Source: Virgibacillus proomii
Lineage (GTDB): Bacteria > Bacillota > Bacilli > Bacillales > Amphibacillaceae
Direction: 5' to 3'
NCBI RefSeq assembly: GCF_900162615.1
Contig: NZ_FUFN01000010.1
Location: 936,149 to 1,000,148, forward strand
Length of the DNA stretch: 64,000 bases
This document shows, in pieces, positions 16,864-25,406 of this stretch. The position numbers and the translations under genes were made by a program. A model generated the notes under the pieces. The model was given only the letters and a program-made list of their open reading frames with translations, was not told where the DNA came from and made no database searches. Position 1 is the stretch's first letter. Each line of letters starts with the position of its first letter.

Positions 16864-17442
16864 TTATCTAGGATAGGCATAGATAACATAGCGATCTGGT
16901 GCATCACCGATATAGGAAAATGGATAGCATGTAGATACGGTTAATACTTCATCCTTTCGATCAGGATCAATGACCGTTGTATCATCTGCAGATACAATTT
17001 TATGATCCTGAATGGTATATACAAAAGTACCATGTTCCATTTTTACATGGAACTCATCTCCGTCTTCTAACTTATCAAATTCTCTAAAAACTGTATCTCG
17101 ATGACCAGATAGTAAGATTTGTTTATTTTCTCCGGGAAAACCTGTACCGGTGTAATGCCCAACTCCCTGAGCCAACTCTTCTTCATCTACACCTTCTACG
17201 ATTGGGACTTCACGATCAAGTTTTGGAATATATAAAATTCCAATCGTATCTCCTGTTTTAAATTGGTCATAACTAAATTTCTTGACATTTTCTACCTCTT
17301 TAACAACCGTGTTCGAAACAAACGATTTTGCTTCATCCATCCGGTCACTTTCCATTGCTTTAAAGTTATATAATTGAAATCCGCCATAGCCAAGAATCGC
17401 TATTCCACAAATAATTAACACGATTGAAAATGCCCGAAGCAT
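16864..17442 (-). CDS. srtD: Class D sortase
   Basis: 192 residues from ATG 17442; the GTG three codons earlier overlaps the GAGGTG ribosome site. One N-terminal membrane helix (about 5-25) is followed by the sortase barrel with catalytic His114 (LSGHRDTVF), Cys172 (VSTCYPF) and Arg184 (APDRYVIY). The TxSTCYPF.YIGDAP signature is that of class D transpeptidases such as B. subtilis YhcS, which anchor LPXTG-type proteins to peptidoglycan. No substrate gene with a sorting signal was noticed in this window, so its client is probably encoded elsewhere. Confidence 0.92.
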   Translation of the reverse strand: MLRAFSIVLIICGIAILGYGGFQLYNFKAMESDRMDEAKSFVSNTVVKEVENVKKFSYDQFKTGDTIGILYIPKLDREVPIVEGVDEEELAQGVGHYTGTGFPGENKQILLSGHRDTVFREFDKLEDGDEFHVKMEHGTFVYTIQDHKIVSADDTTVIDPDRKDEVLTVSTCYPFSYIGDAPDRYVIYAYPR

Positions 17443-17611
17443 ACAATTCACCTCAGCCTATTTACTTATCATTTTTATTCTTACTTTCCACCATATAATA
17501 AAAATAATCTTAAAAGGATGTTCAAAAAGCCCTATCCTGTTTATTGAACTCGTATTTATATGTTTTCGGCTAGTGATGACATAAAAAAATGTAGCTTCTA
17601 AAAAGTTGTAA

Positions 17612-18793
17612 TTAAACCATGTTTACGGATAAGAATAATTGACTCATCTCCATTTTTTTAACGGCTTTTGTAAGCAGTTCCTCCGGTTGAACTAAACCAA
17701 TACGTACATAGCCTTCTCCTGATTTTCCGAAAGCGTTACCTGGTATTACAACAACTCCAGCATCGTCTATTAGTCGATACGTAAATTCTGTAGATGTAAA
17801 TGATTCCGGTACCTTTGCCCAAATAAACATGGATGCCTTTGGGGGATCAACTTTCCATCCTAATTCACTAAAACCTTGAATTAAAATATCTCTGCGCTTT
17901 TTATAGACAGATCTTAACGTTTGACAAAAATCTGCGCCATGTTTTAAAGCGGAGATAGCGGTTTTTTGAATAGGTAGAAAGACTCCAAAGTCAATATTTG
18001 ATTTTAACCGTTTCAATCCATCTATAATTTCAGCATTACCTACAATATAACCAATTCTACAACCAGCCATGTTGAAGCTTTTGGAAAAGGAATTAAACTC
18101 TACGCCAACTTCTTTTGCTCCATCGATTGATAAGAAGCTAATTGGTTTTTCTTCATAATAGAGTTCAGAATAAGCAAAATCATGAAGGACGGAAATGTCG
18201 TATTTTTGGGCAAACTTAACTACCTTTTCAAAAAACTCTTTTGTAGCAAGAGCAGGTACAGGATTGCCTGGAAAATTCAATATCATCATCTTGGCTTTTT
18301 TTCTAATTTCTTCAGGGATGGCTTCTAAGTCAGGCAAGAAATTATTTTCTGCCTTTAGCGGCATGGGATATGGTGTTGCATTAGCTAAAGAAACTCCAGT
18401 TTGATAGGCAGTATACCCAGGGTCAGGTAAAAGAATAATATCACCCGGGTTAGTAAGAACCATTGGTAAATGTACAAGTCCATCTTGTGAACCCATTACC
18501 ATTAAGGCTTCTGTTTCTGTATGAACAGGTGCTGCATATTGTTCGGTATAGTAAGTTGCAATCATTTCGTGTAATTCATCTATACCGGTTAATGTATAGC
18601 CATATTGTGCAGGATCTTGAACATTTTTTGTCATTTCGTCTATTACGAACTGAGCAGGAGGTAAGTCTGGGCTTCCCACACTTAAATCAATCATTTCCAA
18701 CCCTTCCTGCATTTTTTTCTTTTTGTAAGCAGATAGCTCATTGAAAATGGAAGTTTGAAAATTAACCATTTTATTAGCTAGCCTTATACTCAT
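17612..18793 (-). CDS. PLP-dependent aminotransferase, LL-diaminopimelate aminotransferase-like
   Basis: 393 residues, fold type I class I/II aminotransferase. PLP lysine Lys238 in NSFSKSFNMAGCRIGY; Asp205 and Tyr208 in HDFAYSEL; the substrate-carboxylate arginine is probably in YVRIGL. Bacillus proteins of this group are often annotated as DapL or alanine/aspartate aminotransferase. The usual NPTG motif reads GNPVPA. Ribosome site GAGGTGATT lies before ATG 18793. A monocistronic gene with no pathway neighbours. Exact substrate undetermined. Confidence 0.8.
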   Translation of the reverse strand: MSIRLANKMVNFQTSIFNELSAYKKKKMQEGLEMIDLSVGSPDLPPAQFVIDEMTKNVQDPAQYGYTLTGIDELHEMIATYYTEQYAAPVHTETEALMVMGSQDGLVHLPMVLTNPGDIILLPDPGYTAYQTGVSLANATPYPMPLKAENNFLPDLEAIPEEIRKKAKMMILNFPGNPVPALATKEFFEKVVKFAQKYDISVLHDFAYSELYYEEKPISFLSIDGAKEVGVEFNSFSKSFNMAGCRIGYIVGNAEIIDGLKRLKSNIDFGVFLPIQKTAISALKHGADFCQTLRSVYKKRRDILIQGFSELGWKVDPPKASMFIWAKVPESFTSTEFTYRLIDDAGVVVIPGNAFGKSGEGYVRIGLVQPEELLTKAVKKMEMSQLFLSVNMV

Positions 18794-19115
18794 ATAGAAT
18801 CACCTCATAGTTGACTATCCAGAAATGGAGATTAGTATGATTATACCATTCTTATAAAAGATGGTGGGTAATTTTTGAACATTTTTAACAAGCAATTTAA
18901 ATTTGCAAGCTTTTAACTTAGTTATTTTAATGCATAATGATAGAAAAAACAAATAGGGCAATAGACTTAAGGGAAAAAGTCTTTTGAAAGACTTTATACT
19001 AGAATACGTAGATTCAGTCTACATTAATTAATTTCTCCCATGATTAATATTATACGCCTCTCTACAAACTAACACTCCTGTCTCCTCTTTAGTTTTAAAT
19101 TTTTAGAAAATTAAC

Positions 19116-19144
19116 TTGACAGTCAAATAAAGAATAATTAGAAT
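19116..19144 (+). promoter_or_regulatory. SigA promoter overlapping a palindromic operator
   Basis: TTGACA (19116-19121), a 17-base spacer and TAGAAT (19139-19144) form a near-consensus promoter. The -35 is inside the perfect 11-base palindrome TTGAC-A-GTCAA (19116-19126), a plausible site for the TetR-family repressor encoded next. Confidence 0.7.
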
Positions 19145-19313
19145 AATGGTAAGATAAAGTGAAACTTGCCATGAGACACTCATGGTTAGATGAATCAATC
19201 GGACATTTACTGGAAGTTCCCTCCACTAGATTTCTTGGATCCTCTTCCTCCACTAGGTGGAGGATCTACTGCCGGTTAGATGTGGGATAAATAAAAATGG
19301 GGAAGTGAATGAT

Positions 19314-19913
19314 TTGTCTTTACGTGCCCGGAAAATAGCTGAAAAGAAAGAGGAAATTATTCGAATGGCTATACGCGTATTATCAGAGAAAGGGTATTAT
19401 GGCATTACGATGGAGGAAATTGCTTCAAAGCTATTAATGACAAAAGGTACCGTTTATTACTATTTTAAAGATAAGCAGGATCTATTATATCAAAGTCAAA
19501 TGATGTTGTTAGGAAAAAGTTTGGACAATATGAACTCCATCCGACAACAGGACTTGCCAATAATGGATAAGCTAAAAAAAGCAATGACCACCCACATTGA
19601 ATATCTCCTTACTGAAAAGTCGGGGTTTGAATCAATGTTAAAGCCGGAGCAGATTTTTTCTAAAGAACAGCTCGAGGTCATTTTAAAACGGAGAGATGAT
19701 TATGGGAAGTGTTTTGACCAGCTGATCGCAGAAGGAATAGAAGCGAATACTTTTTACCCCGTTGACATAAAAGTAGTTAGAAATATCATTTTGGGAGCGA
19801 TGAATTGGGTAATACAATGGTATTCAGACAGTGGAAAAAAGAGTAAAACAGAAATTGCTGAGGATATTACGGAGTATTTACTTCGGATTTTAATAAAAAC
19901 GGGAGGCGATTAA
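19314..19913 (+). CDS. TetR-family regulator of the fatty-acid cluster
   Basis: About 199 residues from TTG 19314 behind GGGGAAG; an upstream ATG at 19257 has no ribosome site. The N-terminal helix-turn-helix (TMEEIASKLLMTKGTVYYYF) is typical TetR, and the C-terminal all-helical ligand domain is of the FadR/KstR2-like kind. The stop abuts the ATG of the SDR gene. Position at the head of a beta-oxidation cluster suggests that it represses these genes until acyl-CoA binds. That role is inferred from context. Confidence 0.85.
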   Translation: MSLRARKIAEKKEEIIRMAIRVLSEKGYYGITMEEIASKLLMTKGTVYYYFKDKQDLLYQSQMMLLGKSLDNMNSIRQQDLPIMDKLKKAMTTHIEYLLTEKSGFESMLKPEQIFSKEQLEVILKRRDDYGKCFDQLIAEGIEANTFYPVDIKVVRNIILGAMNWVIQWYSDSGKKSKTEIAEDITEYLLRILIKTGGD

Positions 19914-20681
19914 ATGAACATTACAAATTGTGTATCTGTAGTGACCGGGGGTGCATCAGGTCTAGGTGAAGCAACAGTGAGAAAGCTGGTTGCAGCTGGG
20001 GGAAAAGCGGTAATTTTAGATGTATCTAAAGAAAAAGCAGTCACTCTAACAGAAGAACTCGGTGATAAAGTGACATTTTTTCAAGCAGATGTTACAGATG
20101 AATTAAGTGTCCAAACGGCGTTGGATGAAGCGATAGAGAGTTTTGGCAGAGTGGATGTTCTTGTGAACTGTGCAGGAATAGGCATTGCAGAGAAAACGTT
20201 TGGAAAACGCGGCGTACATCATTTAACTACGTTCTCTAAAGTGATTGAAGTCAATTTAATCGGTACTTTTAATGTTTTACGTCTTACTGCTGCAAAAATG
20301 GCTGAAAATGAGCCAAATGAACATGGTGAACGTGGAGTAATTATTAATACGGCTTCTGTTGCTGCGTTTGATGGACAGATTGGTCAGGCAGCGTATAGCG
20401 CATCAAAAGGGGGAATTACCGGTATGACATTGCCAGTGGCGAGAGATCTCGCTTCCTTAGGAATTCGCGTGATGACGATTGCACCGGGATTATTTGAAAC
20501 ACCGTTATTTGCAACCCTTCCAGAAAAAGCTAAACAAGCATTGGGAGAAATGACACCATTTCCATCAAGGCTTGGCAAACCAGAAGAGTATGCATTGCTT
20601 GTTAAAAGTATTATTGAAAACCCAATGTTGAACGGGGAGACAATCCGCTTAGATGGTGCCATTCGTATGCAGCCAAAGTAA
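19914..20681 (+). CDS. SDR-family 3-hydroxyacyl-CoA dehydrogenase (type II-like)
   Basis: 255-residue short-chain dehydrogenase: TGGASGLG NAD loop (12-19), LVNCAG (about 86-91), catalytic Ser in NTASVAAF and YSASK with Tyr and Lys. The stretch RGVHHLTTFSKVIEVNLIGTFN and the end NGETIRLDGAIRM place it with HSD17B10-type 3-hydroxyacyl-CoA dehydrogenases that oxidise the beta-hydroxyl in fatty-acid degradation. GGGAGGC precedes ATG 19914. It is in an operon with the TetR gene. Confidence 0.9.
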   Translation: MNITNCVSVVTGGASGLGEATVRKLVAAGGKAVILDVSKEKAVTLTEELGDKVTFFQADVTDELSVQTALDEAIESFGRVDVLVNCAGIGIAEKTFGKRGVHHLTTFSKVIEVNLIGTFNVLRLTAAKMAENEPNEHGERGVIINTASVAAFDGQIGQAAYSASKGGITGMTLPVARDLASLGIRVMTIAPGLFETPLFATLPEKAKQALGEMTPFPSRLGKPEEYALLVKSIIENPMLNGETIRLDGAIRMQPK

Positions 20682-20849
20682 TAAATAAGCGACCAGTAGC
20701 AACTATGGTAATTATTTTCAATCAGTAGCAAGCTGATAAGAATAGCTGATGAAAAAACAATTTAAGTGTCAAACATGTCAGCTAAAAACATGTTGTGGGA
20801 AATATAGATGCGTAATAGAGTTTTACTATAATCTAGGGGGATATGCGTT

Positions 20850-21995
20850 GTGGAAAGAGACTTTTTACAGGAAGAGCATCTGATTTTCAGGAGCTCCTTA
20901 CGAAAATTTTTAGCACAAGAAGCGGCTCCACATTTTGCTGAATGGGAACAAAATCAGCAAATACCAAGATCATTTTGGCGGCAGGCGGGAAAGCGGGGAT
21001 ATCTTTGTTCGTGGGCTTTGGAGGAATACGGTGGATATGAAGCAGATTTTGGATATTCTGTGGTTCTTAACGAAGAATTGGAACGAGTTGGCACTGCAAT
21101 GGTAGGAATAGGGTTACATAATGATATTGTAATGCCATATATTTATGCATATGGTACAGAAGATCAAAAGAAAAAATGGCTGCCTGGTGCGATAACAGGA
21201 GATATCATATCTGCAATAGCGATGACAGAACCGGCTGCGGGGTCAGATTTGGCCGCAATTCAAACAACAGCAATAAAAGATGGAGATACGTATATTTTAA
21301 ATGGTGAAAAGACCTTTATTACGAACGGTTATACAGCCGATTTGATTGTAGTTGTATGCAAAACTGATCCGCATATAAAGCCGGCGCATAAAGGGATTAG
21401 TTTACTAGTTGTAGAGGCGGATACACCAGGATTTCGGCGAGGAAAGAAATTGAAGAAGGTTGGTCAACATGCGAATGGTACGTGTGAATTAATTTTTGAA
21501 GATGCACGGGTTCCCGCTGAAAATTTATTGGGGGAAGAAGGAAAAGGATTCTATTATTTAATGGAAAATTTGCAGCAGGAACGGTTAATCGTAAGTATTC
21601 AAAGTATTGCAGCTACTGAATTAATGATCGATTTGACAACGGATTATGTGAAGCAAAGAAGAGCTTTTGGAAAAAGGATTAGTCAATTTCAAAATACGCA
21701 ATTTAAGTTGGCAGAAATGAACACTGCATTTCAAATGGGAAGGGTCTTTGTTGATCAAATAATTAAATCTCATATGGCAGGAAAAAATCTGGTTACAGAA
21801 GTATCAATGGCAAAATGGTGGAGCACAGATCTTGTGAAAAAAGTTGCTGCTGAATGTATGCAACTCCATGGCGGTTATGGGTATATGGAAGAATACGAGA
21901 TTGCCAGAAGATACCGAGATACGGCTGTATCCTCCATTTATGCAGGTTCGAATGAAATTATGAAAGTGATTATTAGCAAAAATATGGGATTATAA
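20850..21995 (+). CDS. Acyl-CoA dehydrogenase, long-chain type
   Basis: 381 residues; FAD flavoprotein performing the first step of beta-oxidation. TEPAAGSDLAAI and INTERNAL FITNG..VVVCKTD motifs are standard. At the usual short/medium-chain base position the sequence is IYAGSNEIM, without Glu. A Glu is present in NLQQERL (about 240), where long-chain and isovaleryl types carry the base, so this is probably a long-chain or branched-chain enzyme. Starts at GTG 20850 behind TAGGGGG. Gap of 168 bases after the SDR gene. Confidence 0.88.
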   Translation: MERDFLQEEHLIFRSSLRKFLAQEAAPHFAEWEQNQQIPRSFWRQAGKRGYLCSWALEEYGGYEADFGYSVVLNEELERVGTAMVGIGLHNDIVMPYIYAYGTEDQKKKWLPGAITGDIISAIAMTEPAAGSDLAAIQTTAIKDGDTYILNGEKTFITNGYTADLIVVVCKTDPHIKPAHKGISLLVVEADTPGFRRGKKLKKVGQHANGTCELIFEDARVPAENLLGEEGKGFYYLMENLQQERLIVSIQSIAATELMIDLTTDYVKQRRAFGKRISQFQNTQFKLAEMNTAFQMGRVFVDQIIKSHMAGKNLVTEVSMAKWWSTDLVKKVAAECMQLHGGYGYMEEYEIARRYRDTAVSSIYAGSNEIMKVIISKNMGL

Positions 21996-22155
21996 TGATT
22001 ATGAAAATGACAAGTATAAATATGTATATTCATTCATAGCTTCATGTTTAGTAGATGTGTTTGAACACTCCCTATCAGTTACTTGCAAAACAGTAAAGAT
22101 TGCAATTGTTGTAAGGGTTTACAACAGGGGTTAAAAATCAGAAAGGATGATAATT

Positions 22156-23307
22156 ATGCGAGAAGCAGTAATTGTAGAAGCAATTAGAACACCAATTGGA
22201 AGGCGTAAAGGCATGTTAAGTGAAATTCGCGCAGAAGATTTAGCAGCAAAACCATTAATGGAAGTAGTAAAGCGAGCTGGTATATCACCAGAGTTCGTGG
22301 AAGATGTTATCTATGGGTGTGTGTCACAGGTAGGAGAGCAAGCTTTTGATATTGCCCGTCAAGCTGCATTAATTGCTGATTATCCAGTTGAAGTACCGGG
22401 AACAACGATAGATAGACAATGTGGTTCCAGTCAACAGGCCGTACATTTTGCGGCACAGGCCATTATAAGTGGAGATATGGATGTAGTCGTAGCTGGAGGG
22501 GTTGAGCATATGACTCGAGTGCCAATGGGATCTAATATGCAAGGGGTTAAAATCAATGAGAATCTGTCGCTTAAATATGAAATTATTAATCAAGGTCTAT
22601 CTGCTGAACGAATTGCTAATAAGTGGGGACTAAGCCGACAACAGATGGATGAATTTTCATTAGAGAGTCATGAAAAAGCAGTTTCAGCTAGTAAACAAGG
22701 TTCTTTTGATGATGAAATCATGCCATTAAAAGTGAAACTTGAAGATGGTTCGGAAACTGTCATGAATCAAGATGAGGGACCGAGGGAAAACACAAATTTA
22801 GAAAAGCTTGGACAGTTAACGCCGGCTTTTAAAGAAGATGGGGCAATTACGGCAGGAAACTCCAGTCAAATTAGTGATGGGGCTGCAGCACTGTTAATCA
22901 TGTCTCAGGAAAATGCAGTTGAATTAGGAGTAAAACCTAAATTTCGGATTATTGCTCGTACCGTTATTGGTTCTGATCCTACATTCATGTTAACCGGACC
23001 GATTCCGGCTACAGAAAAAGTACTGAAGAAAGCAGGGCTATCCCTTTCAGATATGGATGTTTTTGAAGTGAATGAGGCCTTTGCTTCCGTTCCTTTAGTT
23101 TGGCTGAAAGAAACAGGAGCAGACCCCAAAAAGCTCAATCCAAATGGAGGGGCAATTGCTTTAGGGCATCCACTTGGTGCAAGCGGAGCTCGACTCATGA
23201 CGACTATGATGTATGAGTTGGAACGGACAGAAGGACGTTATGGATTACAAACCATGTGTGAGGGGCATGGGATGGCAAATGCAACGATAATTGAACGATT
23301 AACTTAA
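22156..23307 (+). CDS. Thiolase (acetyl-CoA C-acyltransferase)
   Basis: 383 residues from ATG 22156; the in-frame ATG at 22147 touches the GAAAGG site. Nucleophile Cys89 in DRQCGSSQQA, His in NEAFASVP and GGAIALGHPLGASGAR, second Cys in CEGHGMANA: a complete thiolase triad. It cleaves 3-ketoacyl-CoA at the end of each beta-oxidation round, consistent with neighbours. An R element in inverted orientation begins at the base after the stop codon. Confidence 0.92.
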   Translation: MREAVIVEAIRTPIGRRKGMLSEIRAEDLAAKPLMEVVKRAGISPEFVEDVIYGCVSQVGEQAFDIARQAALIADYPVEVPGTTIDRQCGSSQQAVHFAAQAIISGDMDVVVAGGVEHMTRVPMGSNMQGVKINENLSLKYEIINQGLSAERIANKWGLSRQQMDEFSLESHEKAVSASKQGSFDDEIMPLKVKLEDGSETVMNQDEGPRENTNLEKLGQLTPAFKEDGAITAGNSSQISDGAAALLIMSQENAVELGVKPKFRIIARTVIGSDPTFMLTGPIPATEKVLKKAGLSLSDMDVFEVNEAFASVPLVWLKETGADPKKLNPNGGAIALGHPLGASGARLMTTMMYELERTEGRYGLQTMCEGHGMANATIIERLT

Positions 23308-23484
23308 ATAAAGTGAAACTTCATTCCGTGGAATGCTTTTTACACGGAATGTTAGTACCACAAGGGTATGACCTAAAGGCCCTTGAACGAATCGGGCATT
23401 TAGGTGCCGTTTTCTCCCACTTTGACCCTTTGCACGAACTCAGGACTTGAAGTGGGAAACTTACGGCACCTTACATGCGGTATA
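23308..23484 (-). repeat. R element, long form, inverted
   Basis: Reverse complement of the R consensus: ATAAAGTGAAACTTCATTCC at the left, CACCTTACATGCGG at the right. The arms AGTGGGA..TCCCACT and GTGCCGT..ACGGCAC are intact. This is the only clear R copy in the window pointing this way; it directly follows the thiolase stop. Confidence 0.88.
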
Positions 23485-23585
23485 AAAATTGGCATCTGTT
23501 TTAATTAAGAGTTGACTAGGTTTTGGCTTATACGCTAAAGAGGGCTGTTACCAGCCAAGTTAAAAATTAATATGGAGGTGGTGTT

Positions 23586-24716
23586 TTGCCGCTTACATCA
23601 ATTCGTGTACTCGATTTGACACGCTTATTGCCGGGACCTTATTGTACCATGTTACTTGCAGATTTTGGTGCTGAAGTCATTAAAATAGAAGATCCTAAAG
23701 TTGGTGATTATGCCAGGGACTATGAGCCGAAGTTGGATGAAAATAGTGCCATTTTCCATTCCCTTAATCGCAATAAGAAAAGCATTTGTTTAAATTTAAA
23801 ATCAGCGGAAGGAAAAGAATGTTTCTTTAGTTTAGTAGAAGAAGCTGATGTTGTTATCGAATCATTTCGCCCAGGGGTAATGAAAAAACTTGGAATAGAT
23901 TATGAGACGTTGAAATCCATGAATCCAGGAATTATTTATTGTAGTATAACTGGTTTTGGGCAACAAGGTCCATATGCTAAGAAAGCTGGTCATGATATTA
24001 ATTATATCAGCTATGCCGGCTTACTTCATTTAATGGGCGAGAGCGGGGGAAAGCCAGTCATTCCTGCTGTACAAATTGCCGATATTGGGGGAGGTGCATA
24101 TCCAGCTGCATTAGGTATTTTATTAGCTCTAATTGCGAGAGAAAAATCGGGTAGCGGGCAATTTATAGATATTTCAATGATGGATGGGATAATCGCTTGG
24201 ATGCAAACCGTATTACCTCATTTCATGGCTACTAATCAGTTGCCAAAACGTGGTGAACAAATGTTAAGTGGCGGCCTTGCTTGTTATGAGGTTTATGAAA
24301 CGAAGGATTATCGCTGGATTGCTGTTGGTGCATTGGAGGCTAAATTTTGGAAGGTTTTTTGTAATACCATTGGGAGAGATGACTTTATCCCACTTCAACA
24401 AGCACCATTGCGTGAGCAGCATCGTTTAAAATATGAAATTCAAGAAATTATCTCTCGAAAAACATTGGATGAATGGTTAGCAATTTTTCCAAAGGATGAG
24501 TCGTGTATATCCCCAGTACAAACTTTTGCAGAATTAATCGATGATCCGCAGGTTAAAGAACGCGAGATGATTAAAGAAACCTACCACCCTTCTTTAGGAA
24601 CGATAAAGCAAATAGGTATCCCGATTAAATTATCAAAAACTCCTGGATCGTTTCGAAACAAAGCCCCAAAAATTGGTGAGCATACAGAAGAAGTTTTAAA
24701 ACGAAAGTCTTTTTAG
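23586..24716 (+). CDS. CaiB/BaiF family (class III) CoA-transferase
   Basis: 376 residues. N-terminal VLDLTRLLPGPYCTMLLADFGAEVIKIEDP and FRPGVMKKLGIDYETL are the family signature. Catalytic Asp is expected in DISMMDGIIAW. Starts at TTG 23586 behind GGAGGTG. Such enzymes move CoA between acids (or act as racemases, as AMACR). Being in a fatty-acid cluster, activation or alpha-methyl-acyl-CoA epimerisation are both possible. Substrate undetermined. Confidence 0.88.
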   Translation: MPLTSIRVLDLTRLLPGPYCTMLLADFGAEVIKIEDPKVGDYARDYEPKLDENSAIFHSLNRNKKSICLNLKSAEGKECFFSLVEEADVVIESFRPGVMKKLGIDYETLKSMNPGIIYCSITGFGQQGPYAKKAGHDINYISYAGLLHLMGESGGKPVIPAVQIADIGGGAYPAALGILLALIAREKSGSGQFIDISMMDGIIAWMQTVLPHFMATNQLPKRGEQMLSGGLACYEVYETKDYRWIAVGALEAKFWKVFCNTIGRDDFIPLQQAPLREQHRLKYEIQEIISRKTLDEWLAIFPKDESCISPVQTFAELIDDPQVKEREMIKETYHPSLGTIKQIGIPIKLSKTPGSFRNKAPKIGEHTEEVLKRKSF

Positions 24717-25390
24717 CTGTGTGGCATCAGGTAAATCATTGGCCACTGTGAAGGAATTCAACTCGCCTCCTTCACCGTTTAAAAAGCAAACCTAAAGATC
24801 AAAAAAACTAACATCCAAACCAACAAATAATTTCATGGGGTGGGGGACATTCCTTTCATTTAGAATCATTGGAAACAAAACCTGAGACGCTCATGACGCC
24901 CTAGTGTGAACTCTGATCAGCAACCTCGTGTATGAGTACTATCCTTGCATTGAAAGCCGCCCTAAAGCTACTAACATCTAGGTTCGAACATCAAGTTGTA
25001 CGTCTGCTTGTATGAAGGTCGAAACACACACTGGGGAACAGTCTTACAATGCAGTTATGACCCGCGGGAGCGAAAAGAATTGTCCCAAATGATCCGAAGA
25101 ACATTATCTAGGAACATCACGCATGTCCAAGATATTGGACATATCCATTCATAGAATAAGCAGGAAATAAGTAGCTTGGAACGAAAGGCAATGACTTCTG
25201 CGGGAAAAGCATGAGCCTTTAGACCCCGTAACAAGCGTTTTTTGCGAGTGGGGAAGCTCAAACAGACCTTCAAAAAGCGTCCGCCCGTAGTGTAAAACGA
25301 TGGGTTTAACGCACGTATAAATTCTCAAGAAATAAAGCAGATGAACTAATAAGAAACAATGGGAAAAAAATAACGCCTAAATATAATATA
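24717..25390. other. Non-coding block, probable decayed mobile or repeat element
   Basis: 670 bases without a gene between the CoA-transferase and ligase genes. From about 24870 to 25300 the sequence is visibly less AT-rich and less repetitive than other spacers, with no long frame. Notable parts: TGTCCAA-GATA-TTGGACA hairpin (25124-25141) and CTGCGGGAAAAGCATGAGCC near 25199-25220, followed by AGACCCCGTAACAAGCG. The latter pattern resembles a widespread degenerate Bacillaceae spacer repeat. No transposase motif was found. Confidence 0.4.
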
Positions 25391-25406
25391 CGAGGGAGTG
25401 ATGAAG

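Noticed and set aside
22070..22110. Possible sigma-54 promoter before the thiolase (TTGCAAAA, TTGCAATT)
   Set aside because: No GG element at -24 with the required ten-base spacing.
25055..25273. 72-codon frame on the minus strand
   Set aside because: It lies wholly in the repeat-like block 24870-25300, has no ribosome site and no recognisable motif.
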